64,000 nucleotides of DNA. It comes from Massilia sp. METH4. GTDB lineage: Bacteria > Pseudomonadota > Gammaproteobacteria > Burkholderiales > Burkholderiaceae_D. Location of the stretch: the NCBI RefSeq assembly GCF_037094685.1, contig NZ_CP146614.1, positions 3,472,001-3,536,000 on the forward strand, written 5' to 3'. The first letter of the stretch is position 1. Each line of letters opens with the position of its first letter. A program made the position numbers and the translations under genes. Below, piece after piece: positions 52,693 through 63,512 of this stretch. The notes under the pieces are model-generated. The model was not told where the DNA came from. It did not search any database and saw only the letters and a list, made by a program, of their open reading frames with translations.

Positions 52693-53976
52693 TCAGGAGC
52701 CGGTTTCGGCTTGAGGCGCCACGGCAGGCTTTTTCGCCATGTCGCGCGCGGAGAAACGGTTGCGTATCGCAGCTTGCAGGCGTGTCACGAACCGTTCCTG
52801 GACGACGACGCAAGTGATCACGAGCAGCACGAGGTACAGGGGGTAGAGCGCCATCGATTGTTCCACATGACGGGCCGAGGCAAGCACCGAGGACAGGCCG
52901 CCGGACGCCGACGGCCAGACAGCCACGACCTGCTCGGTCTTGCGGAACAGCGTGAACAGCGGAACGTGCAGCAGGAACATCGGCAGCGACGCAGCGCCAA
53001 GCCGGTCTCCCCAGTACCGAAGCTTGGGATGCAAGCTCGGCCTGGCCGCGGCGCAGAGCCAGATGATGGCAAGGCTCGCCGGGAAATACAGGCCGTTTTG
53101 TATGATATGCAGGTGCACTTTCCGGTAATCCAGGACGATGGCAAGGGCCGCCGTGGCGACAATCAGCAGTCCGTACAGCATCTGTTGCCGGCGGCTGGCA
53201 ATGGTCGGATTGCGGGCGAAAAGCACGCACAAGACCATGCCTGCCACGAACAAGGGCAGCCGCACGATGGGATTCCTGTGCAGGAGACCGGTCGTGAACG
53301 CATCGGTACGATAAGGCAGGTCAGCGATCACGCCTGGCAAGAAAAATGCGATCCCGAGAAACAGCAGCGCCGCCTTCAGCGACTTCATCCGGTAGATCTT
53401 CAATGCGATCATCGGGAATATCAGGTAATAAAACCCGAGCGCCGACAGCGACCAGGACGGGCCGTTGAACACCAGATAGAACGGATTCCACGCGTTTGTC
53501 AGCGTGACCGTCATGAACAGCGAAAGCGCCACCTCCCACTGCTCGAGGATCCTCGTTTCGAATCCAAGCGCGTCGACGGCAACCGTGATGCCGCCCTTGG
53601 CAAAGATCGTCGCGGCAGCGGGGCCGATCGTGAGAAACAGGGCAACGACATGGAGCGGATATAGCGTGGAAAAACGGGCGATCCAGAAATTTCGCCGGTT
53701 GATCTCGCGGCCCTTCTTCATGACCACGTAGGCGTGCGTGAGCAGGAAGCCCGATAGCACGAAGAATATGCTGGTTGCCATATTCCCCAGACTTAAGACA
53801 GAATCGAGCCAGCTGTCCTTGATCGGCGTGTACGTAACGCGCAGCGTATGGAAGAGCACGAGATAGAGCGCGAGGGCAAAGCGGAGCCAGTTCAGCGCCC
53901 AAAATCCTTTTTCCTTGGCGGTCGAGGGCGTTGGTTCGACTCCGGCGGGTCCGGGCCGCAGATTCTTCATTTCCAT
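52693..53976 (-). CDS. Acyltransferase 3 family membrane protein, paralog of the 13.9-kb gene
   Basis: 427 residues, about ten helices, same family parts as its paralog: LNWLRFALALYLVLFH, SIFFVLSGFLLTHAY, RFSTLYPLHV and SWSLSALGFYYLIFP. Stretches identical to the paralog include KEKGFWALNWLRF, LHRNP and AGMVLC, and the lengths are equal (427). It is a stand-alone gene on the minus strand beyond the EPS locus. The start at 53976 (MEMKNL) or 53970 is not fixed by a ribosome site. It probably acylates an envelope glycan; the substrate is unknown. Confidence 0.87.
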   Translation of the reverse strand: MEMKNLRPGPAGVEPTPSTAKEKGFWALNWLRFALALYLVLFHTLRVTYTPIKDSWLDSVLSLGNMATSIFFVLSGFLLTHAYVVMKKGREINRRNFWIARFSTLYPLHVVALFLTIGPAAATIFAKGGITVAVDALGFETRILEQWEVALSLFMTVTLTNAWNPFYLVFNGPSWSLSALGFYYLIFPMIALKIYRMKSLKAALLFLGIAFFLPGVIADLPYRTDAFTTGLLHRNPIVRLPLFVAGMVLCVLFARNPTIASRRQQMLYGLLIVATAALAIVLDYRKVHLHIIQNGLYFPASLAIIWLCAAARPSLHPKLRYWGDRLGAASLPMFLLHVPLFTLFRKTEQVVAVWPSASGGLSSVLASARHVEQSMALYPLYLVLLVITCVVVQERFVTRLQAAIRNRFSARDMAKKPAVAPQAETGS

Positions 53977-54767
53977 TTCGCGCGTGCGTTCTTAAATTTT
54001 TGCCTGGTAAGTGATAGGAGCTCCGCAAGCTGGAGTGCGGTTGCGAAGAACTTGAACAGGTACCGCGCCGGCCGGGATCGAGGCTGTTGAGCTGCGCGCA
54101 TCCAGAAACGTTGGCTGCAGGAGGTCACACATCGTGGGTCACGTCGAGGTGCCTGCCTGGCTGGCGAGCGCCCATGCGTGCAGAAGGTCGCTCAGGATTC
54201 CTGTAACACTGATGCTTGGGGATGACTCGCTGTCTGAACTGCACTGTTTGCACTGAGCTGTTTGCACTGAGCTGTTTGCACTGAGCTGTTTGCACTGAGC
54301 TGTATGCAACGCCTGTAATGCAGGGGCGCAGGAGACCGCGTGTTCAATTGCGCCGCGCCAGTACCACAAGTTGTTCATATTTTAACCCTGTTGTCGTGAT
54401 ATGTATAGCAAAGAGTGGGGAGGGGAGCCATCGGCAAGCCGTTGAGCCTTCGATTTCCTGTCGCGGGACGCGCGAGTGTTGAAGGCTGGCAAGTGATACG
54501 CATCGGCATTCGCAGCAGCGCATCGGTTCCCGGCATTGAACGCGGCCTTTCCGTCTGGCGTGCGAAGCCGCGGCAAGGACGATGCCGACCGTTGCATTCA
54601 GGTTGCATCCGTCGCACAGTGTCAATAATGTGGCGCTAAAAATGAGGAAAAAACCGGCTCGGCCGATGGCGTGCCGGGCACCCGCCGGGGTATAAATAAA
54701 AAATTGTCCAAACCATAAGCGGCGTGGTAGCCTTCACCGTCAACTCGGCAATCGGAGGTCGTTACGG
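53977..54767. other. 791-nt gene-free region before the secretion cluster
   Basis: No convincing gene. It contains the 14-nt tandem repeats (54245-54310). A low-GC segment just before gspG holds TATAAA near 54691 without a clear -35. GGAGG at 54755-54759 is the gspG ribosome site. A 79-codon minus-strand frame across the repeats is not accepted as a gene. Confidence 0.5.
54245..54310. repeat. 14-nt direct tandem repeat, four exact copies plus a partial
   Basis: TGTTTGCACTGAGC runs in exact tandem at 54245, 54259, 54273 and 54287, followed by a variant TGTATGCAAC at 54301. GCAC before the first unit looks like a worn copy. The period is not a multiple of three, so it would shift frame in any coding reading. 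Exactness suggests recent slippage expansion. Confidence 0.9.
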
Positions 54768-55241
54768 ATGTTCGCAGCAAAGTGTATTAAGCGGTCGGGT
54801 AAAAAGCACGCACAGGGCTGCGCTGCCAGTCATCGGCGCGGGCGCGGCTTCACGCTGCTCGAGCTGCTGGTCGTGATCGTCATCATCGGCCTGTTGGCAG
54901 CCTATGTCGGCCCCAAGTATTTCTCGCAACTGGGCAAGTCGGAAGTCACGGTCGCCAAGGCGCAGATCGAAGCGTTTGAAAAGTCGCTCGACACGTATCG
55001 CCTCGATGTGGGGCGCTATCCCACCACCGAAGAGGGCCTGAGCGCTCTGCTGGCGGCACCGCCCACCGCGGGCGCCAAGTGGAACGGCCCATACCTGAAG
55101 AAAGGCGTGCCGCCCGATCCGTGGGGCCGCCCCTACCAGTACAAGGCACCCGGCACGAATGGTGAATACGAAATCACCTCGCTGGGCAAGGATGGCCAAC
55201 CCGGCGGCACTGCCGACAACGCCGATATCTCTTCGCAATAA
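54768..55241 (+). CDS. gspG: Major pseudopilin GspG
   Basis: 157 residues. Type III signal peptide with an unusually long leader (27 residues), prepilin cleavage at RGRG/FTLLE with Glu+5, then the hydrophobic helix LLVVIVIIGLLAAYVGPKYF. The GspG-specific body has YPTTEEGLSALLAAPP, WNGPYLKKGVPPDPWGRPYQYKAPG and the terminal EYEITSLGKDGQPGG. It is the main pseudopilus subunit, cleaved by a prepilin peptidase not encoded here. It opens a co-directional cluster with gspF 20 nt later. Confidence 0.94.
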   Translation: MFAAKCIKRSGKKHAQGCAASHRRGRGFTLLELLVVIVIIGLLAAYVGPKYFSQLGKSEVTVAKAQIEAFEKSLDTYRLDVGRYPTTEEGLSALLAAPPTAGAKWNGPYLKKGVPPDPWGRPYQYKAPGTNGEYEITSLGKDGQPGGTADNADISSQ

Positions 55242-55261
55242 CCCGTCCCAGGCCGCGATCC

Positions 55262-56442
55262 ATGCAGTTCGACGTCCGCACCTTGTCGCCGGAAATGGTG
55301 ATCGGCCACCTCGTGGTCGACGGCCGCGACGAGGCCGACGCGCGGCGCCAGGTCGAGGCGCGCGGATTGTTTGTCAGCGCAATCCATCCGGTGCGGGGCG
55401 CGCTGCGGCGGGGCAAGGGAAAAGCACTGTCGCTGGTGCTCTTCAGCCAGGAACTGCTGGCGCTGCTCAGGGCCGGCCTGGGCATCGTCGAGGCGCTCGA
55501 AGCCCTGCTGGAAAAGGAAGCGAACCCGGCCACGCGCAGCGTGCTGGAGCGCCTGCTGGCCGGCCTGCGCGAAGGGCAACGCTTCTCCACTGTCCTGGCG
55601 GAGCAGCCGCAATTGTTCCCGCCGCTGTACGTGGGCATCGTGCGCGCGGCGGAGGGCACCAGTGACCTGCCGCGTTCGCTCGAGCGCTATATCGATTATC
55701 AGCAGCGCATCGACACGGTGCGCGCCAAGATCGTATCCGCGGCCATCTACCCATGCATCCTGCTGCTGGTCGGGGGCGGCGTGTCGATGTTCCTGATCGG
55801 CTACGTGGTGCCCCGTTTCGCGGAGGTCTACCAGGGGGCTGGCCGCAACCTGCCATGGCTGTCGCAGGTGATGCTGTCGTGGGGGCAGTTCGCCGGCGAA
55901 CATGCCACTGCCCTGTTTGCCGGCTTCGTGCTTGCCGTGGCCGCGGCCATCGCCGGCGTGCGCCGCTTGATGGCCAATGGCGGACTGGTGCGCCTGTTCG
56001 CGAAACTGCCCGGCATCGGCGAACGGGTGAAGATCTATGAACTGTCGCGGCTGTACCTCACGCTGGGCATGCTGAACGAGGGCGGCATCACGATCGTGCA
56101 GGCGATCGACACCGTGCAGGGCATGGTGTCGGCCAATGTGAAGAGCGGCCTGCAGCTGGCCAAGGGCGCGGTGGAATCGGGCCTGCCGCTGTCCACCGCC
56201 TTTGAAGCCCACGGCCTTACCACCCCGATTTCGCTGCGCATGCTGCGGGTGGGCGAGCGCACCGGGGACCTGGGGCCGATGCTCACGCAGTCGGCCGCGT
56301 TCTATGACGGCGAGATCACCCGCTGGATCGACCGTTTCACGCGCACTTTCGAGCCGTTGCTGATGGCAGGCATCGGCTTGATCGTGGGCGCCATCGTGGT
56401 ACTGCTCTACATGCCCATCTTTGACCTTGCCGGAGAAATGTC

Positions 56443-56446
<4 letters not shown>
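55262..56446 (+). CDS. gspF: Type II secretion inner-membrane platform protein GspF
   Basis: 394 residues with two GspF/PilC cytoplasmic domains (LFSQELLALLRAGLGIVEAL; LSRLYLTLGMLNEGGITIVQAI) and three transmembrane helices (AAIYPCILLLVGGGVSMFLIG; ALFAGFVLAVAAAIAG; PLLMAGIGLIVGAIVVLLYMP). It anchors the ATPase and pseudopilus assembly in the inner membrane. The 3' end overlaps gspE by four bases. Confidence 0.93.
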
Positions 56447-58132
<1,686 letters not shown>

Positions 58133-58140
<8 letters not shown>

Positions 58141-58942
58141 AGCGATCGGACAGGTATTGCGCCTTGGCGTCGCCACCGGTGCCGTCAGTCTCCTCGCGGC
58201 CTCGCGCTGGCGCCGCGACAAGTTCGAGGTGCTGGCCGAGCGGCCGGTGGCCGGCCCCGGCGGCGAGGCGCTGGGCCAGGCGCTGCGCGCGCTGCTGGCG
58301 GAACAGGACGTGGCGGGCTGGCCCGTGACGGTGGTACTGGCCGACGAACTGTGCCGCCTGTGGCAGGTCGCGCCGCCGCCGGGGGCCGCGCGGCTGCCCG
58401 ATATCGAGGCGGCGGCCGCGCTGCGCTTCCACGCGTTGTACGGCGAGGGCCCGGCCGCCTGGCAAGTCACGGCCGACTGGCATTCGACCGAACCGTTCTT
58501 CGCTGCCGCCGTGCCGCGCGCGCTGCTCGCGCTGGTGGAAGCGGTGGCGCTGGAAAACCGGCTGCACGTGGTGCAGGTGGTACCGCATTTCGTCACCGCC
58601 TGGAACCGGTGGTGCAGGGCGATCCGTCCGGGTGCCTGGTTCGGCCAGGTGCACGATGGCCTGCTGACAGTGGCCGCGATCGAGGAACGGCAGCTGCGTG
58701 CGGTGCGCGCGCTGCAGGTGCCGCCCGGCGCCGACCATTATTGGTTGACGCAGATGATGCAGCGCGAGGCGCTGTTGCTGGGGCTCGGCATGCCGGCGTC
58801 GCTGCAGCTGTGCGGCGCGCTTCCCGGTCCGCTGGCCAGGCCGGCCGCCGAAGGGCAGGTACCTGTGCTTCGCCTGGATGCGGGGCAGGGTGACGAACTC
58901 TCCGCCATCGGGCGCCTGGCCTTCGCGGGGAGCGCGGGATGA
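58133..58942 (+). CDS. PilM/GspL-like assembly protein (divergent)
   Basis: 269 residues, no membrane helix at the C-terminus. Position between gspE and pilN/pilO-like genes, plus an actin-like fold pattern (VTVVLADELCRLWQVA, ALRFHALYGEGPAAWQVTADWH, VHDGLLTVAAIEERQLR), suggest the cytoplasmic PilM or GspL cytoplasmic domain. Canonical PilM nucleotide motifs are not evident. The call rests mainly on synteny. It starts within the 3' end of gspE and overlaps the next gene by four bases. Confidence 0.6.
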
Positions 58943-59484
58943 AACCCATGCAGATAGATTTCGCGCAAGCCACCTGGCGCCGCGCGCTGTACCGGCTGCA
59001 TCCGGCCTTGCTGGCGGCCGGCGTTGCCGGCATCGTGCTGTGCGCCGCCAGCCTGTGGTTCGCCATGCAGATGGCCGAGCAGCGTGCCGACCGTGAACGG
59101 CAGATCGAGCAATTGCGCGCCAGCCAGGCGGCGCTGTCGAAGCGGCCGGCGCGCGTGGCCGAGGTGGCGATCCCGGAAGCGCAGGCCAGTGCCGTGAATG
59201 CCGCGATCCTGCGTTTGAACGTGCCCTGGCGCTCGCTCGAGGATGCGATCGGCAGCGCCACGCCGGCCAATATCGCGCTGCTGGCGCTCGATCCCGATCC
59301 GAAGAAGCAACTGCTCAAGATCACGGCCGAGGCGCGCAACAGCGACGACATGGTCGGCTATGTGCAGGTGCTGAAGCAGCAGGAACTGTTCGTGTCGGCG
59401 GCGCTGGTGCGCCATGAGATCGGCGAGCAGGATCCGGGCCGGCCGATCCGCTTCCAGGTCGAAGCGCAATGGAGGGCGCCATGA
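58939..59484 (+). CDS. PilN-like inner-membrane assembly protein
   Basis: 181 residues with one N-terminal transmembrane helix (HPALLAAGVAGIVLCAASLWFAM), a coiled-coil segment (QRADRERQIEQLRASQAAL) and a ferredoxin-like periplasmic domain (NIALLALDPDPKKQLLKITAEA, VGYVQVLKQQELF). This matches PilN or the periplasmic part of GspL. It would link the cytoplasmic PilM-like protein with the PilO-like one. Four-base overlaps join it to both neighbours. Confidence 0.75.
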   Translation: MKPMQIDFAQATWRRALYRLHPALLAAGVAGIVLCAASLWFAMQMAEQRADRERQIEQLRASQAALSKRPARVAEVAIPEAQASAVNAAILRLNVPWRSLEDAIGSATPANIALLALDPDPKKQLLKITAEARNSDDMVGYVQVLKQQELFVSAALVRHEIGEQDPGRPIRFQVEAQWRAP

Positions 59485-60029
59485 AGGACATTCAATTGGC
59501 TCCGCTGATGCTGGCGCTGCGCCTGTACGCGATGCGTGCCGGCGGCGGAGCTTGCCTGGCCGTGGCACTGCTCGCCGCGGGCCTCGGCACATGGGCGTGG
59601 CTGCTGCCGCAACGCGCCGCGCTGCAGGAGGAACTGGCGCGCCCGCTCCCGACCGCGGCGTCGCTGGCGGAAGCGCCGCCGCCGCCCTCGGCCAATGAAA
59701 ACCTGTCGCTGTTCTATGCGACGCTGGGCGAGAAGCACCACGCCGAGCAGCAGGTCAAGACGCTGTTCGACCTGGCGGGCAAGGCCGGCCTGACGCTCAA
59801 TCACGGCGAGTACAAGTTCGCCCATGACAAGGCCAGCGGCGTGACCACGTACCAGATCACGCTGCCCGTCAAGGGCGCTTACCGCAACATCTGGCAATTC
59901 GCACTGGAGGCCCTGGCCGCGCTGCCGTTCGCCGCGCTGGACGAGGTGAGCTTCCGCCGCGACACGATCGCCGACCCGGTCGTGGAGGCGCGCTTGCGCA
60001 TCACGCTGTTCCTGAAGGAGGCCCCATGA
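59481..60029 (+). CDS. PilO/GspM-like inner-membrane assembly protein
   Basis: 182 residues from the ATG at 59481, with GGAGGG upstream inside the previous gene. One transmembrane helix (GACLAVALLAAGLGTWAWLLP) and a periplasmic ferredoxin-like domain (TLNHGEYKFAHDKASGVTTYQITLPV, YRNIWQFALEALAALPFAAL). It fits PilO or GspM by topology and gene order. Four-base overlaps on both sides. Confidence 0.72.
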   Translation: MKDIQLAPLMLALRLYAMRAGGGACLAVALLAAGLGTWAWLLPQRAALQEELARPLPTAASLAEAPPPPSANENLSLFYATLGEKHHAEQQVKTLFDLAGKAGLTLNHGEYKFAHDKASGVTTYQITLPVKGAYRNIWQFALEALAALPFAALDEVSFRRDTIADPVVEARLRITLFLKEAP

Positions 60030-60583
60030 AGCCGCGGCACCTGCTCATGGGCGGCGCGCTGGTGCTCGCCGCCGGCCTGGTGCTGTTCGGCGACAATGCG
60101 CCGGAAGTCGAGGTGGCCGAGCCGGTCGAGCGCGCGCAGGCACCCGTGGCCGCGCCGCGTCCCGCCGGCCGCGGCGCCGCCGCGCAGCCGGCCGCGCCGT
60201 TGGCCGACCCCACGATCCTGCGGCTGATCCCGCGCGCGGAACTGATCGGCGCCACGGGCGAGGGCGCATTCCAGGGCAGCGATGGCGTGTTCGCCGGCCA
60301 GAACCTGAATCCGGCGCCACCGCCTCCGCAGGCGCCGAGCGGCCCGCCGCCGGCACCGCCGGCGCCGACCGCGCCGCCGGTTCCGTTCACCGTGCTGGGT
60401 AAGGGCGTGGCCGACGGTGCCTGGGAAGTCTACCTGGCCCGCCCGGACCGTACCTATGTGGCGCGCGTGGGCACCGTCATCGACGGCATGTACCGCGTCG
60501 ACAATATCGCGCCGCCGACGCTGACGGTGACGTATCTGCCCCTCAATCAGGTGCAACAGCTAAATATTGGAGTCATGGATTGA
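60026..60583 (+). CDS. GspC/PilP-like periplasmic linker protein
   Basis: 185 residues: an N-terminal helix (LLMGGALVLAAGLVLFG), an Ala/Pro-rich linker (about 30-60 and 95-118) and a small C-terminal beta domain (PFTVLGKGVADGAWEVYLARPDRTYVARVG, DGMYRVDNIAPPTLTVTYLPL) like the homology region of GspC/PilP. It should bridge the inner-membrane complex to the secretin. I recall database names of the form secretion system X for such proteins; the name has no functional content here. It overlaps gspD by four bases. Confidence 0.65.
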   Translation: MKPRHLLMGGALVLAAGLVLFGDNAPEVEVAEPVERAQAPVAAPRPAGRGAAAQPAAPLADPTILRLIPRAELIGATGEGAFQGSDGVFAGQNLNPAPPPPQAPSGPPPAPPAPTAPPVPFTVLGKGVADGAWEVYLARPDRTYVARVGTVIDGMYRVDNIAPPTLTVTYLPLNQVQQLNIGVMD

Positions 60584-62634
60584 ACACGCACGGTAATGTA
60601 GGCTCGATACGTGGCGGCCGGGTGAGCCGCGTGCTGGCGTTGTCGGCGCTGGCGCTGGCATTGGCGGGTTGCGCCGGGCAGATGGCGTATCGCGACGGCA
60701 CCAACCTGATCGAGAAGGACCAGGTCGAAGCGGGCTTGCTGAAGCTGCAGGAAGCGATCGCCAAGGACCCGGCCAATGCGCAATACCGCGCCACGTACCT
60801 GCAGGCGCGCGACCGCGCAATCATGCGCTACATGGACCAGGCCGAACGGCAAATGGTCGAAGGGCAGCGCGAACTGGCGCTGCAGAACATCCAGCGCGTG
60901 CTTGCCCTCAATCCGCAGAACGAGCGTGCCCGCATGGCGCTGCGCTCGCTCGACATGGCCGAACGCCACGACAGGCTGCTGGCCGACGCTGCCGCGCTGG
61001 TGGAGAAAAAGGAGTTCGAGCAGGCCAGGGCGAAGCTCGCCCTCGTGCTGACCGAAAAACCCGACCAGCCGCGCGCGTTGCAGCTGCAGCGCGAGATCGC
61101 CGACAAGAACCCGCCGAACGGCGGCGAGACCGCGCTGGCGAAGGCGTACAAGCAGCCGATCACGATCGAGTTCCGCGACGCGCCGCTCAAGCAGGTGTTC
61201 GACGTGATCTCGCGTCGCTCGGGCTTGAATTTCGTGTTCGACAAGGACGTCAAGACCGACACGCGCACCACCATCATGCTGAGGAACAGCACAGTGGAAT
61301 CGGCGGTGTACTACCTGTTGATGACCAACCAGATGGAACAGCAGGTCATGGATGCGAACACGATCCTGATCTACCCGAACATCGCCGCCAAGCTGAAGGA
61401 GTACCAGGAAACCGTCGTCAAGACATTCTTCCTGGCGAACGCGGAAGCGAAGCTGGTGGCGAACACCTTGAAGACGATCCTCAAGTCGCGCGACGTGGTG
61501 GCCGATGAAAAGCTGAACCTCGTGATCATGCGCGACAATGCCGACGCGATCCGCCTGGCCGAAAAGATCGTGGCGGTGCAGGACATGGCCGAGCCGGAAG
61601 TGATGCTGGAAGTGGAGATCCTCGAGGTCAAGCGCAGCAGCTTGATGCAGCTGGGTGTGGCCTGGCCCACCAGCGTGACGCTGGCGCCGCTCGTCACCGG
61701 CGAAGGCGCGAAAGTGACGCTGAACGACCTGGACAACCTGAACCGGCGCACGCTGAGCATCACCGGCATCAGCGCCACGGCGACGGCCAACCGGAACGCT
61801 TCCGATTCGAACCTGCTGGCCAATCCGCGCATCCGCGTGCGCAACAAGGAAAAGGCCAAGATCCTGATCGGCGACAAGGTACCCGTCATCACCACGACCG
61901 TTTCGCCAGGCACTGCCGGTTTCGCGCAGGAGAGCGTCAGCTATGTTGACGTGGGCCTGACCCTGAACGCCGAGCCGACGATCTACCTGAACAATGAAGT
62001 GGCGATCCGCATTTCGCTCGAGGTGTCCAACCTGGTCAGCACGATCAAGACGAATTCGGGCACCACGGCCTACCAGATCGGTACCCGGCAGGCCGCCACG
62101 ATGCTGCAACTGAAGGATGGCGAAAACCAGGTGCTGGCCGGCCTGATCAACAACGAGGAACGCAGCGGCGGCAACCGGGTGCCGGGCCTTGGCGACCTGC
62201 CCATCGTCGGTCGCCTGTTCGGCACGCAATCGGACGACTCGCAGAAGACGGAGATCGTGCTGTCGATCACGCCGCGCCTCGTGCGCAACCTGCAGCGGCC
62301 CGAGGCCAGCGCCACCGAGTTCTCGGCCGGGACCGAGGCGAACTTCCGCCGCAAACCGGAGCTGGGCGTGCGCGCGCCCGTCGCGCTGCCGCAGCGTGGG
62401 ACGCCCGTGCCGGGAGCGCCGGCGACCGGCACACCGGCGCAACCGGCTTCACAGCCGGGCCTGCAGCCGACCCCGCAGGAGTCCGGCACCCCGGTCGGCG
62501 TGCCGCTGTCGACATCGCAGCCGGGCCCGGCGTCGAGCGTCACGCAGGACCCGTTGCAGGTGCTCCCGGTCACGCCGCCGGCGCCAACCGTGCCGCCGGC
62601 GCCGACCACGACGCCGCCCACGCAGAACCAGTAA
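60580..62634 (+). CDS. gspD: Secretin (GspD-like) lipoprotein with N-terminal TPR-like region
   Basis: 684 residues from a TTG start that overlaps the previous stop (GGAG eight bases upstream). The signal ends in a lipobox (LALAGC, Cys near residue 28). A TPR-like helical region (about 35-175), a secretin N-terminal domain ([21 protein letters not shown]) and N1-type domain ([19 protein letters not shown]) precede the beta-barrel secretin ([60 protein letters not shown]). A Pro/Thr-rich tail of about 80 residues follows the pore. TPR plus lipid anchor recalls MshL/PilQ-like self-targeted secretins and could remove the need for a pilotin. Confidence 0.9.
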   Translation: MNTHGNVGSIRGGRVSRVLALSALALALAGCAGQMAYRDGTNLIEKDQVEAGLLKLQEAIAKDPANAQYRATYLQARDRAIMRYMDQAERQMVEGQRELALQNIQRVLALNPQNERARMALRSLDMAERHDRLLADAAALVEKKEFEQARAKLALVLTEKPDQPRALQLQREIADKNPPNGGETALAKAYKQPITIEFRDAPLKQVFDVISRRSGLNFVFDKDVKTDTRTTIMLRNSTVESAVYYLLMTNQMEQQVMDANTILIYPNIAAKLKEYQETVVKTFFLANAEAKLVANTLKTILKSRDVVADEKLNLVIMRDNADAIRLAEKIVAVQDMAEPEVMLEVEILEVKRSSLMQLGVAWPTSVTLAPLVTGEGAKVTLNDLDNLNRRTLSITGISATATANRNASDSNLLANPRIRVRNKEKAKILIGDKVPVITTTVSPGTAGFAQESVSYVDVGLTLNAEPTIYLNNEVAIRISLEVSNLVSTIKTNSGTTAYQIGTRQAATMLQLKDGENQVLAGLINNEERSGGNRVPGLGDLPIVGRLFGTQSDDSQKTEIVLSITPRLVRNLQRPEASATEFSAGTEANFRRKPELGVRAPVALPQRGTPVPGAPATGTPAQPASQPGLQPTPQESGTPVGVPLSTSQPGPASSVTQDPLQVLPVTPPAPTVPPAPTTTPPTQNQ

Positions 62635-63119
62635 TGGACGGATCGCTCAGCCGCCGCCGCGGCTTCACGCTGATCGAGCTGCTGGTCACCGTGGCCATCC
62701 TCGGCCTGCTGGCGGCGCTCGTGATTCCGACGGCGCAAGTGACGGTCCAGCGGCGCAACGAGCAGGAATTGCGCACCGCGCTATACCAGATCCGCAAGGC
62801 CATCGACGACTACAAGCAGGCCTATGACGACGGCCGCATCGCCAAGACGATCGGCGGCACCGGTTATCCGAAGAACCTGGAAACGCTGGCCGAGGGCGTG
62901 GTCGACCTGCGCGATCCGAAACGTGGCAAGATCTTCTTCCTGCGCCGCGTGCCGCGCGATCCCTTCGCGCCGGACAGCGAGCTCTCCAACGCGCAAACGT
63001 GGGGCAAGCGCAGTTACGCCAGCGAGCCGGAAGAGCCGCGCGAAGGCGAGGACGTCTATGACGTGTATTCGAATTCCGACAGGGTGGGGCTGAACGGCAT
63101 CCCCTATCGAAAATGGTAG
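62634..63119 (+). CDS. Pseudopilin (GspG/PulG-like)
   Basis: 161 residues; prepilin cleavage at RRRG/FTLIE with Glu+5 and helix [21 protein letters not shown]. Body: [21 protein letters not shown], then [19 protein letters not shown]. It ends in PYRKW. It starts at ATG 62634, one base into the gspD stop (TAATG). Longer than a minor GspH/I type leader, it is more like a second GspG. Its place in the fibre is unknown. Confidence 0.87.
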   Translation: MDGSLSRRRGFTLIELLVTVAILGLLAALVIPTAQVTVQRRNEQELRTALYQIRKAIDDYKQAYDDGRIAKTIGGTGYPKNLETLAEGVVDLRDPKRGKIFFLRRVPRDPFAPDSELSNAQTWGKRSYASEPEEPREGEDVYDVYSNSDRVGLNGIPYRKW

Positions 63120-63125
63120 GCAATC

Positions 63126-63512
63126 GTGAACAAGTCTGACAAGCCCGGCAAGGGTTTCACGCTGATCGAACTGCTGGTGGTGCTGGGCATCGTGGCGCTG
63201 CTGCTCACGCTGGCGGTGCCCCGCTATTTTCCCAGCGTCGACAAGACGAAGGAAACGATCCTGGCCGACAACCTGCGCAATACGCGCATGATCATCGACC
63301 AGTTCTATGGCGATACGGGCCGCTACCCGGAATCGCTGGAACAGCTCGTCGAGAAAAAATACCTGCGCGCGGTGCCAGTCGACCCGATCACGGAAACCAG
63401 CTCGAGCTGGCAGTTGCTGCCGCCGGAAGACCCGGCCCAGGGCGGCATCGCCGACATCAAGAGCGGCGCCCCCGGCAACGACCGCAGCGGCAAGCCGTAT
63501 GCAGAATGGTAA
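63126..63512 (+). CDS. Pseudopilin (GspG-like)
   Basis: 128 residues from a GTG start. Prepilin site GKG/FTLIE with Glu+5, helix LLVVLGIVALLLTLAVPRYF, then TRMIIDQFYGDTGRYPESLEQLVE and the terminal DIKSGAPGNDRSGKPYAEW. The conserved YPESLEQL segment and Gly-rich end resemble the calcium-loop region of GspG. Third pseudopilin gene of the cluster. The following gene starts inside its 3' end. Confidence 0.87.
   Translation: MNKSDKPGKGFTLIELLVVLGIVALLLTLAVPRYFPSVDKTKETILADNLRNTRMIIDQFYGDTGRYPESLEQLVEKKYLRAVPVDPITETSSSWQLLPPEDPAQGGIADIKSGAPGNDRSGKPYAEW

Noticed and set aside
54245..54310. Possible CRISPR array
   Set aside because: Repeats are contiguous without spacers and far too short; no cas genes are present.
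54139..54378. 79-codon minus-strand frame running through the 14-nt repeats
   Set aside because: Its translation across the repeat is a frame-cycling repeat (AQCKQ and similar), it has no domain, and the ribosome site is weak. More likely chance than a gene.
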